A DNA stretch of 64,000 bases from Haplomitrium mnioides (taxonomy: Eukaryota; Marchantiophyta; Haplomitriopsida; Calobryales): the NCBI GenBank assembly GCA_049999725.1, contig JBNGIS010034175.1, positions 1-64,000 on the forward strand, given 5' to 3'. This document shows, piece by piece, positions 34,011 through 43,676 of this stretch (positions are counted from its first letter, which is position 1; the number at the start of each line of letters is the position of its first letter). Made by a program: the position numbers and the translations under genes. The notes below the pieces were generated by a model. The model made no database searches and was not told the origin of the DNA. It was given only the letters and a program-made list of their open reading frames with translations.

Positions 34011-35260
34011 AGAGAGGAAGCTGTTGTGTTCCTCAAGAAGATGAAGCCATATCTGTTGATCAGGGGAGTGTTGCACAAGAGAGGGTATGATGGGATGATC
34101 AGGGGGTGCGTGGAGCGGGATCAGTCCACAGTGGTAATGAGGGCCTTGCACGGAGAGGAGGTGAGGGGCCATTTTGCAGCGGATGCCACCATCAGAAGAT
34201 TTTGGATGCATGGTACTTGTGGCTCACTCTGCACAAAGATGTGCACTTCTGGGTGAAGAGATGCGATGCATGCCAGAGGACGAGGAGGCCAACAACTAAT
34301 CAACACCATCCCTTGGTTCCCATTATCCCCCTGGCACCTTTTGAAAAGTGGGGAATTGATTTCATCGGCCCAATTGCAACTTCCACTCGCAGGGGCAACA
34401 AATACATCCTGTTGGCTACCGATTATGCGATGAAGTGGGTGAAAGCTAGAGCCACTCGGAAGGATGATGCCAAGACCGTGGCTGCCTTCTTGTATGAACA
34501 GACGTTTTGTTGATTCAAGCCCCCACTGGAACTAGTGAGTGATCAAGGTACCCATTTCATCATTCAAGTAATCCGAGACCTAACTACCAGATACTTGGTC
34601 AAGCACCGCCGTACCACAGCCTATCATCCTAAGGCTAATGGGCTTACCGAAAGAGCAAACAGGATCATGGGTAGGATCCTCAGCAAGACGGTAGTAGCCA
34701 ACAAGGCAGATTGGGATCCCAAGCTGCTCATCGCAACTCATGCCTACAATCTGGCTTACAAGACGACAACGGACCATTGCCTCTACTTTTTGGTCTTTGG
34801 ACAACATGCTCTGATGCCACTGGAGTATGAAGTGCCCACCAAACAACTGTTGGAGAAGGAGAGGATGGCAGAGGATCAGAGAAGGAGGGAGAGACTATAC
34901 CAGTTGGAGAGCTTGGAGGAAACCAGAGAGCAAGCCCAAGGAAGATTGGAGCACCAACAACAACTGCAGAAGCAACGACACGATAAGGGGCTGAAACCAA
35001 CCGACCTCTAGGAGGGGAACGTGGTGTTGCTATATGACAACAGGTTTGTGCAGTTCCTTGGGAAATTACACACCAGATAGATGGGACCCTTTGTGTTGAA
35101 GAAACTGTATCAAAATTGGTCAACAGAATTGGAGACACTGGAGGGTCATAGGTTCGCCAATCGAGTGCATTTCGACTATCTCAAGAGGTACGTAAACCAA
35201 GAGGAAAAAGGAGGGGAGAAAAGGGTGATCCAATTGGAGATTCTAGGGAGCAAGATCTAA
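34011..35260 (+). pseudogene. Element B: integrase
   Basis: HHCC finger with His in HGEEVRGHF and, after a frameshift near 34200, Cys in KRCDACQ. The DDE core is complete at the residue level: Asp in WGIDFIGP, Asp in LVSDQGTHF, Glu in GLTERANR. A TGA at about 34513 breaks it. The C-terminal GPF module (MGPFVLKKLYQN) lies after stops at 35009-35011 and 35079-35081, and the frame ends near 35260 without a chromodomain. Confidence 0.87.
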
Positions 35261-35414
35261 GTATGTGTGCAGGTGTGATGGGTTTAGGGTAAGTATGTGT
35301 GGGCGTTTGAGGAATTGCACTTCAACAACCGGGGAGTAGCCAGGCATTGACCACTGCGGAGGAGGCAACCAGCAGAATCGATGAATGGGGAAGGGTGTTC
35401 GCAAGGTCGCATCA

Positions 35415-35432
35415 CACTTAAAGAGGGAGTTA
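35415..35432 (+). other. Polypurine tract of element B
   Basis: ACTTAAAGAGGGAGTTA before the TGTTTGCC start of the 3' LTR, in the same place and nearly the same sequence as in element C. Confidence 0.75.
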
Positions 35433-35566
35433 TGTTTGCCGATGACATGGAGCACTAAGGAAGAATTCAGAAAATCGGAAGTAGCATTGGCACAAATTCC
35501 CTCTTGTAAGTGCTAAAGTACCTCAGAAGTAGCAGATTGACTCCAATCAGTGAGTATGAGCGGATC
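35433..35566 (+). repeat. 3' LTR of element B, first 134 bp
   Basis: Matches 15866-15999 of the 5' LTR without a gap, then stops at GGATC. From 35567 the sequence is reverse-strand reverse transcriptase of block D. Confidence 0.9.
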
Positions 35567-36124
35567 ATTGGGATATGGCTTAAACACATTAGTCATGGCC
35601 CTTTGAAAAGTTGCAGGAGCGTTGCATAGCCGAAAAGGCATCACATTATACGCAAAAGTGCCCCAGTCTGTCGTGAAGCTGGTCTTGGCTTTGTCTTGTG
35701 GATGAATTGACACCTAGTTATATCCAGAAAACCCGTCCAAGAACGAATAACAATCTTTCCCAGCAACCTGGTCCAATATTGTGTCATTGAAAGGTAAGAG
35801 GAAGAAATCTTTCTCAGTGGCCAGGTTTAACTTTCTAAAGTCCTGGTAAACCCTTATCTTCTTATTCTTCTTCATCACAATGACAATCAGAGATACCCAT
35901 TCACTATAGGGTAATGGGTAGATAAATTGTGCCTGAAGTAATTTGTCAAGCTCCTCTTTGACTAGTAGTGAATACTTTGGATTCAGCCTATATTGGCGTT
36001 GCCTTACTGGAGTAGCATCCTCCTTTATGTAGATCCGATGTTCACATAGTTCAGAAGGAATCCCCTTGAGGTCCTTATAACTCCATGCGAATACATCAAG
36101 ATATTCCTTTAACAGAAGAGTATA
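35567..36124 (-). pseudogene. Element D: reverse transcriptase, truncated
   Basis: On the minus strand the order is LKEYLDVFAWSYKDL, RQRQYRLNPKYSLL, YPLPYSEWVSLIVIV, VYQDFRKLNLATEKD, SFLDGFSGYN, KTSFTTDWGTFAYNVMPF and FQRAMTNVFKPY. It ends at the junction with the LTR of B. The catalytic YxDD block would come next and is lost. A stop lies near 35714 (after SGYN). The rest of pol is absent. Confidence 0.87.
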
Positions 36125-36562
36125 CTACTGCAATTCTAATCCAGTGACACTTACTCCCAACAACAACTCTTTCTTATCTTCTTCATCTCCTCCCAGTGAG
36201 ATGGGCTGATATTGTTGCTCATTGACCACACTATCAAACTGCAGCCTCTCCATAATCAGGCCTGGATCATGCTCAACTGAATAGGGAAATAGGGCAAAGG
36301 CATCCAATGTCTCCTCTCCTTCTCCTTTCCCATACCAACTCCAATATAGAAACTCTTCGTCAGTCCATTCTCTGAGCTCTGGCATTCGAGCTTGCACATT
36401 CTGCCAATAGCTTTCCTGCACTTGGTAGAGTGGCGAGGTATCTTTTGTCAACCAAAGAGGTTCCTCCTCTCCGTCAATTAGTTTCCTCATTTGAAGCCAA
36501 TCCATCCGCTTCTTCGGGATACTCACATGTTTACTCTTTGATAGATTGGGTCTCTCCCTCAT
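36125..36562 (-). pseudogene. Element D: linker between protease and reverse transcriptase
   Basis: An acidic, Trp-rich frame (WTDEEFLYWSWYGKGEGEE) equivalent to the acidic linkers of A and B, ending at a stop at the border of RT. I recognise no domain in it. Confidence 0.6.
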
Positions 36563-36647
36563 ATTGGGTCACCGCCCAAGATAGAGTTGCCCTAGGTTTC
36601 CTGCCAAACCTAACTTCCTTCCTCCCCCAGTCTTCCACTGCCTTGGC

Positions 36648-37010
36648 CTAGTATAACCAAGGTTGGCATAGTAAAACTGAGTAAGTGGATTTAACCTTTG
36701 GATTTATCACTGTATAATCCAAGACAAAGACTTTTTCTCCAATGGTCGTGGTATTGCCTTTCAAGACTCCTTCTGGAATCAATCGTCTCTGATCTGCCAA
36801 TTGCAGGATCTGGGGAGTCTTGTCCAAAGTAGTGAAGCCCAAAGCTTCCATGGCACTCAACACCATTATATTTTTCCCAGATCCCCCATCTATCGAGACC
36901 ATAGACAACACACAACCATTGATCTGGATATCAATCTTGGGTGCCTCTAATTCCTCAAGTAGCTCAACTTGATAACCTGAAGGTGACACTTCTTCCTCCC
37001 CCACTGGCAT
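36648..37010 (-). pseudogene. Element D: aspartic protease
   Basis: The frame has DIQINGCVLSMVSIDGG with the DGG loop found in A, B and C, followed by ALGFTTLDKTPQI and the YSVLLCQPWLY region. It is short for the domain and cut by a stop near 36648. Confidence 0.78.
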
Positions 37011-37258
37011 CTAGTAAGCTGCAGGAAGGGTATACTTTCTTTTCCTAGTAGCTGTCAACCGTCACAACCGCTGCCTTTGTGGTGCCAAAATTTTCAGTAG
37101 CTGGCCCAAAGTTATATTGGCCTGCCGCTGTTGGACATCCTCAACTATATCATATTCAACTGGTAACTCATCCACTCTGGCCCTACTGAGATTAGTATAA
37201 TACTCAGGTTTCCCTTCCTCTGTTTTGGCGCCAGGATTGAATCATACCCTTCTCTCCT

Positions 37259-37540
37259 CTAGAGTCTCTCCTTGAGCTTGTTTCTGCTTTGATTCATGAC
37301 CTCATCATTCAGATGACCTTCTACTTCCTCAGATATATCCTTAACAACTTCGAAGTATTTAGGGCCATGTCTCTCATAATCTGGATCTGGGGTGTACTTT
37401 GCCCCAAGCGTCACTTTAGTTTTCCCTTTCCCACGGGAATCGCTGTTAGCTTTCTGCTTCAGTTCTTCTCTGTAAGCTGCTCTCTCTGTCCGAGTCTTAA
37501 CCTTATAGAACTCCACCTCATTTGGAACTTCCTCCACCAA
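37259..37540 (-). pseudogene. Element D: linker after the zinc knuckles
   Basis: Lys/Glu-rich frame with PDYERHGPKYFEV, the counterpart of DYQRDNPKWF in B. It stands between the knuckles and the protease. Confidence 0.6.
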
Positions 37541-37588
37541 CCAAAGTTCTCCTATTGTTGGTGGGGCTTGTGATAGAGCCTCAACATA

Positions 37589-38189
37589 TCACGGCAAAGG
37601 TCTAAGCACAGGTAGATCCGGGCACTCTGCCTCAGTGTGGCCTGATTTTCTACAATTTCCACATAGGGGAATATAACCAACTAGCTTCCTGGCATAGGAA
37701 CAAGCATTAGCATAGTGATCATGGCCTCCACAATTGTAGCAGCCAGTAAACCGAACTCCTCTTCCCAATACCATCTGGTTTGCTAGACTAGTAGGGTTTG
37801 GATTTGATGGGGCTTGGAGTACTGGAAGTGCCATATTTTGTTGCAGAGGGACACTAGCTGGTTCCATTGCTCGCGGTACTACTTGTCCCCTTCTACTGGA
37901 TATAACCAAACCCTTGTGCTGGATGCACTCTTTCCATAGGTCTTCCTCTCCCAAGCTGCACTATATAAACATTCTGATAGCCCCACCCCTCTTCATAAGG
38001 GCTTGCTTCAGGTGTTTCTTCCACCCAATAAGCTGGTGGCCTAGAATATCTTGGTTGTAAAGGTGCCCAACAATCTGCCTCCATGTGTCCTTGTCGCCTA
38101 CACCTATTGCACCACAGGTTTTCTTGGAATTCAGTCATTGGTCGTCTTTTGGGCACATGAAGTGCTTGCTTAATCTGAAGTTTCTCCAT
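37589..38189 (-). pseudogene. Element D: gag C-terminus with three CCHC knuckles
   Basis: Two overlapping minus-strand frames (38189-37893 and 37954-37589), joined by a frameshift near 37940. The knuckles are CNRCRRQGHMEADC, CYNCGGHDHYANAC and CGNCRKSGHTEAEC, all with the C-x2-C-x4-H-x4-C spacing. They would bind element RNA during packaging. Confidence 0.85.
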
Positions 38190-38267
38190 CTAACAGTTAA
38201 GAGAATCCATCTTTTGTTGGGCCTTTAATTCAGGGGCTGGTTTTGGTGGATTCTTCTTCTTGGACTT

Positions 38268-39338
38268 CTATGGGATTTTAGATGAAGAATCAGTAGTCTC
38301 AAAGCTACTACTTGTAGTAGTAGTATCAGAAATAGAGGAAGAGGAAGAATACCTCTTTCCTTTCCTCTTTATTCTCTTCTTTTTCGAACTTTTCTCTATT
38401 TCGTCAAAGGAGGTAGATTTATGCCTTCTGGTCATTTGGCCAGTTTCATACTTTTCAGCCATCTTGATGGCTTCCTCTAGGGTCTCTGGTCCTAGATTCC
38501 ATACGTGTTTACCTTCTTTCCCTCTTAACCCATCCAAATACCACTCCAATTCCACATCTAGGTTGGGAGTCATGGCCACATGGGATCTTAAAGTTTTAAA
38601 TCTCTTGGTATACCTTCTCATTGACTCATTCTTCCTTTTCTGAACATGGGCCAGCTTCTTTAAGGCTTTCTTTGCATAAGCTACCCCTCTGAATTTTGTA
38701 ATAAGTTCTGTCTTCAATCGAATCCACATATTTGGTGGTGCTGGTAGATTGGTGTACCACTCCAAAGCCTGCTTCCTCAATAGTGCCTTCACTATCTGCA
38801 ATCGATTTGCATCTGAAGCCTCTCCATTTGCTTCAGAAATGTCTTCAAATTCCTTGGTCCAAGTGTCTATATCTTCATCATCCTTCCCCTTGAAGTTCAA
38901 ATAATTCAATTTACTTCTATGGTTCTAGGGAGCTGGATTAGCCATTGCTGGAAACAAAACAATAGGGGATACTGCACTTCTCAAGGCCGCACCAGGTATA
39001 GTGGCTACAGGCATAATTGAAGGTCCACTCCTTGAGGTACTATGAGATGTGGCTGAATTTCCAGAAGAAGAAGAAGATGGAGAAGCAGAAGAGGGTGGAT
39101 TTGGTTTAGGAAAAGAAGTCAGTCCTATAATCCCACCCAAATCAGTGATATCAGTCCACTGAAATGGGAAAGGTGGAGATTGCGGGTCAGAAGGTTGCGC
39201 GGTTCCCTCTGCTAGAACTTCTTTACTACCACCAGCCTTTGCTGCTTTAATCTTTAATTTAAACTCCTCTCTCTTCTCCAGCCTTTCCTCTTTGTCTCTC
39301 CTTTGCCTATCCTTGTCCTCCTCAAAGAATTCAGACAT
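38268..39338 (-). pseudogene. gag: Element D: gag N-terminal and capsid region
   Basis: One frame with a single TAG at 38925-38927. It begins with a charged helix (EEDKDRQRRDKEERLEKREE), a Ser/Pro-rich stretch, then the capsid-like core: NYLNFKGKDDEDIDTW, WYTNLPAPPNMW, KKLAHVQKRKNESMRRY and LGPETLEEAIKMAEKYE. It ends in a basic/Ser-rich tail. The core is homologous to the gag of A, B, C and E but clearly diverged, so D belongs to a sister family. Confidence 0.88.
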
Positions 39339-39577
39339 TCACATGCCCTTACTATTCTAAAGATTCCAAGATACTCTCTCAACTGGTTACTGTTTTTTTT
39401 AAATTTTTTTTTTCCGATTTTAATTTTTTATCTCCAACTTTTGTTTTATTCTTACTATTAAATTTTTATTTATTGATTTATTTATTTTTTCAGAATTCAA
39501 ACTGAATGCTAAGAACACGGTTTTTAACAACAGTGGTTATCACTGGCTCTTAACATTCAACTGCAGTATTATAGCTA

Positions 39578-39597
39578 GATCCCCGACAACGGCGCCA
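39578..39597 (-). other. Primer-binding site of element D
   Basis: On the minus strand TGGCGCCGTTGTCGGGGATC, 10 bp after the LTR. It fits the 3' end of plant tRNA-Asp (from memory), unlike the sites of A, B and C. Confidence 0.8.
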
Positions 39598-41803
39598 AAA
39601 ATATTCATGTCGTAGCACAAGGACAAACATACTAGCCAATATGCGAGGATCCTGGATCGTTCCTACCGGGGATCTGAGCTATAATTGTTATATTGTCACG
39701 TTTTTGTCACTTCCAGTCACTTAAGGCTAACTGAGACCTTGGATCAATCTTCTGCTGATCTGTCCTCTCTCACTCTTCCTCTCTCACTCAACCTACAACC
39801 CAAGGAAAACAACTCTCAAACAGTAGTAGATGAAATTTAAACCCTTCCTCTAAGTGGACACCCATTCGCTTGCCCCTTCTCAGAACACAAGCAAAGCCTT
39901 TCTCGATTTCAGGTACTCACCTCCAATCCTGCCATCAAGGTTGCTACTACATGTGAATCACAGCCCACGTCATTCCTTCATCAGCCTCCTTTCTCCTCAG
40001 CACTACTCTCAAGTCACTAATAGTAAGCTCTGACTTTAATGCACATCACCATGAATCCATCTACAGATCTGAATTGTGCTCCAACAAGATTAGAAGCCTC
40101 TAGAACTAAGACACACAAAAGTAGATTTCTGTAAGTAATCTTTAAGCTAGAATCTCAGGAGGTCACTACTCCTCATTTTGTTGTCCCTCAGCCAAGAAGT
40201 TCAGCAGCCCTCTCTGAAATCCTGAACACTCACCCACTAGATCTCCACTCCTACATGAATAGGATTACTTCTTTCTTACATAAACTCCTAATCCCACATG
40301 CAATGTCCAAAGATACCCCTCCTTGCAACATCCATGGCTACTGGATCTGAAATGTGCCCAAGAGATTCTGAATCCCTGCTCACTTCCCTGAATTAAGAGA
40401 AGGCACGTCCTTTCTGATTACCACACATTCACAACTTTTCCTTTAATCTAATATTCATAATGAAGATGTTCAGTTCTCCTTTCCACAATCACACATTCCA
40501 AGCACAAAGGGACATCCCATCCTCCAATTCAAATAAAAATGCAAATTCCTTTACTTGAGAGATTCACAATTCAGAATTCAGATCCAACAATACTAGAATT
40601 CCTGAATTGCAAAGGTGAGTGGCTGCTCTCCATCAAACTTCTTCCTTTCCTACAAATGAGAGCTCTCTCTCTTGCAAATTCTAAATTGCACTATCCCCTC
40701 ACTAAGAAAATAATTGCCAAAACAACAGTCATCCCCTTCCACTGACCTCCATTAACATTCTATATAAGAACATCTAACTCTCTTCATCTGAGCTATAACT
40801 CTACTAATCTATTACAACATAATCATAGCTAACCAACCTCTGTCTATTGCTATCAATTATTTTCTACACACTAACCTATAAATAATTACTTAAAACTAAC
40901 ATGCTAGCTAAATCCTACGCTTCATTTTCCTAGCCTAGATCTGCAAGCCTCCTTCACTGTCTTCAGCTGATTCAGTTGGGAGGACTTTGTTTCCTCCAAA
41001 CTGTTTCCATGCTCGTAACAAGAACATTCCCAAGCTTCTCTTCTTTCACTAACTCCCTGTAAGAACTTCTTCCCACACTCCATTTTCACTAACTCCTCAA
41101 CTTGCTCCTTTTAAGAACTACTCGTAGCTCCTTTGGAATTAACTTCTTCAACCGCTCAATGTAAGAACAATGCATGCTTGAAGCTCCCTTGATTAAGTTG
41201 CAAAAAAGCTTGATATAAGAGCAACAAGGAAACTCTCTTGCAACCGCAGCTCCTCACACGTCAAAATTTTGTCTCTCGAATATGTACCCTTTTCGAACTT
41301 TCAACCTCTGGGCCAAACTGGAACTTTCACCCCCGTTCGATTCGAACTTTCAAACTTACCTTCCCTTCAGCTAGGATTGGCAATAGGTCACTCTTTCGGC
41401 TGATCCTCATTCATCCTTTCTACAGTCCAGATCGACAATAGATCACTATTTTGGTTGTTCAGTTATTACTCCCCTTACTAACTCGTGGAAAAGTTTGATG
41501 TAAGAACAACAACTCCCGTAAATCCATTTCGAACTTTCTCAGATCTTCCGCAGGTCCTTTTGGAACTTTTAAGATCACCCTTTCCTCTTATCCGATTCTT
41601 TGACATATCACCATTTCGGCCTCTTAATCCTCATCCCGCTTCGGATCCCTCTTAAGTGGGCTCCGTGGCTCGTAAGACTGATCGGATCCACTTTAACTAG
41701 TTCTCTCCACTTTGTAGGACTGATCGGAACCCTAGTAACCGGTCCTCTCCACTTAGGGAGGCGGATCGGAACCCCTTTAAGTGGGCTCCCCGCTTAGGAA
41801 GGT

Positions 41804-42040
41804 TCAGTTCCGCTCCATTCTTCGGATCAGACTCCTCGCAGATAACGAACTTTGCTCTTGCAATTTGCACATTGCATCTTGAATTCCTTTTCGCATGGAT
41901 CCTCCCCTTACATTTAATTTTTGCAATTCTTCTTCCACAACCGATATCTTCTTCTCCATTGCAGGGTTTTTGCTTCCGAATTTCTGACCATCCGACATTT
42001 CTCTCCTCAGCACGTTGTTCCTTAACACCGATTTCGTCAT
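41804..42040 (-). other. Coiled-coil-like open frame in the LTR of D
   Basis: A 78-codon minus-strand frame with a charged helical stretch (MEKKISVVEEELQKLNV). It lies 140 bp downstream of the bromodomain piece on the same strand. I do not recognise it. It could be further captured sequence or chance. Confidence 0.25.
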
Positions 42041-42182
42041 CGCATATGCTGATCTTCACAATTTGATTCTTCCTTATCACATTTCATATTCCCCAGGGGC
42101 TTTTAGCGCAGTCTGCCCTTCATCGCAGGCCGATCGTTTTCTTTTGCTTACAGAGATTGATTGTAGGTCAATCCTTCTATAA

Positions 42183-42467
42183 TTAGTTCCCTAGATAATC
42201 GTCACCATTGTAAGCTTTTGCATAACTAGGAATCAGTTCAACATCCTTCAAGAAAGAATCACATGTCAAATATTGTCCACTGTCCTCTCGCTGCAACCAC
42301 ATTGTCACATCCATAGGACTTTGCACAATTGTGTGATAGTCTGGCGCATCCTCCCCAAGAATCAGATAATGAAATATGTTGTACGGCTTTTCATACAGTA
42401 GCCTATTACAACTGTCCCTTATGCACATTCTGAACCGTCGTATGGAAGGACCTTCTTCTCCTTCGGA
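42183..42467 (-). pseudogene. Captured bromodomain fragment (plant ATAD2-like) inside the LTR of D
   Basis: The minus-strand frame is open from 42467 to a stop at 42183 and reads RRFRMCIRDSCNRLLYEK, then DAPDYHTIVQSPMDV, SGQYLTCDSFLKDVEL and SYAKAYNGDDY. This is the bromodomain layout: ZA loop with PDY and PMD, helix B, and the acetyl-lysine-binding Asn in YN. From memory it is closest to the bromodomain of plant AAA-ATPase/bromodomain proteins (At1g05910, ATAD2 type). It lacks the AAA domains and the last helix of the fold. Bromodomains read acetylated histones; this piece has no sign of its own expression and is best seen as a transduced exon. Confidence 0.75.
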
Positions 42468-43295
42468 TCACAACATCTTAGAGGAGAAGTTCTTCATCAA
42501 GCGATTCTTCAACGCAAATCTTCCTTCTAAATATTCGTTTCCTAAGCCTAGTCACATGTTGACTGATACTCACGCGACTTCGCAGTAGATATCTCCTCGT
42601 CAGCAATTCACAGGGATCTGTGTTGCAGGGACTTCGCATCACACGACTACCTCGCAGCTGATCCTTCTTCGATTACAGTGGATTCATCGTTGCCATGCAC
42701 CCATTCTCAAAGCCATAACACAAAAAATCCACACATACGTTTGCAAGTCCCCTCTGCCTCTGCAGCATGGGGATTTAATCCCATAAATTTTCCATGTTGT
42801 GGTAGAAGCAATATATAATGATATCGCTCTACCTTCCTTTCGAGAGGCAGCCTCCTAGGGGATATAAGGCCACCTACATATCCTTCTTCTGCCCCTAGAC
42901 GGACTTAGTTCAGGGCTTAACCCTTTCCTAGGGCACGGTGTCCTTCGAGTGATATAAGGTCTTCAAGATAGAATAGAGTAGTGTAGTGGGCTTGGCTTGG
43001 CCCCCGACAGTAGGTTAGTTTTATTAAAATATTTTATTTTTATTTTTATTTTTATACTTTTATTCTTTTTATCTATATTCCCCCAACTTTTCCTACACCC
43101 CTAATCAATACAAAACCTATTACCCTATTTCTCTTATTTTCACATATTAGACTATTATTCTATCCTACTAATGAACTCTTCTATTTTAAGTTATTTATTA
43201 CTTTGTCCTATTCTACTGCCCTACTCTAGTTTTAAATCAAAAACAGAACTCTTTATTTTATTTTTAATTTTTTATCTTTTATATTTTCCAATGTG

Positions 43296-43676
43296 ATGGC
43301 TTCTCCATCCCAGTCCAAATTTCCAACCTCAGCCTTACTTGCTCCGAAGGTCGTTGTCAAACATAATAATAAAATATCCTCCTCTAGAGAAAGGCAACGA
43401 ATAAACATCGTCCTCGATACATCTTGACCACTACTACTAGACCTTTTGGAATCTCATGAGCTCAGCACTCGATATCCCAATAAGGTGGCCACATCCGATA
43501 ACTTCTTCACCAACTGCCGAAGGTCACACCTCCCAATCATTGGCTTCTCTTATATCCTTAAAATCGCCGATAACATAGAGCCTGCTCGCTTCTGTAGCTC
43601 AACACACTGCTACAACAGAGTGTTTCCTCACTTTTCCCTTCTGAAGCCCAAGACCATATCACCACAGACGCTCTGA
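43296..43676 (+). pseudogene. Unrecognised open frame with one stop, beside element D
   Basis: From an ATG at 43296 the frame runs MASPSQSKFPTSALL to a TGA at 43425-43427 and continues in frame to 43676 (HELSTRYPNKVATSDNFF). It lies between the LTR of D and the resumed LTR of B, in sequence belonging to neither. No domain is recognised. It may be a scrap of a gene or of another element's gag. Confidence 0.25.

Larger units (their letters stand above)
39608..43009 (-). repeat. 5' LTR of element D
   Basis: Minus-strand LTR of 3402 bp, starting TGTCGGGGGC at 43009 and ending CTACGACA at 39608. The boundaries come from TG...CA ends plus the adjacent primer-binding site; no second copy is present to confirm them. 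It carries a bromodomain fragment (42183-42467), a coiled-coil-like frame (41804-42040) and, at about 41640-41800, an AAGTGGGCTCC module also found in the LTR of C near 20265 and 27050. Confidence 0.75.
35567..43665 (-). mobile_element. Block D: reverse-oriented, 3'-truncated Ty3/gypsy element and flank
   Basis: Read on the minus strand: flank (43665-43010), one LTR (43009-39608), primer-binding site, gag, protease, then RT cut off at 35567 just before the YxDD block. RNase H, integrase and the second LTR are missing. The block replaces about 345 bp of the 3' LTR of B (5' LTR positions 16000-16344), so it is not a simple insertion with target duplication. Confidence 0.82.
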
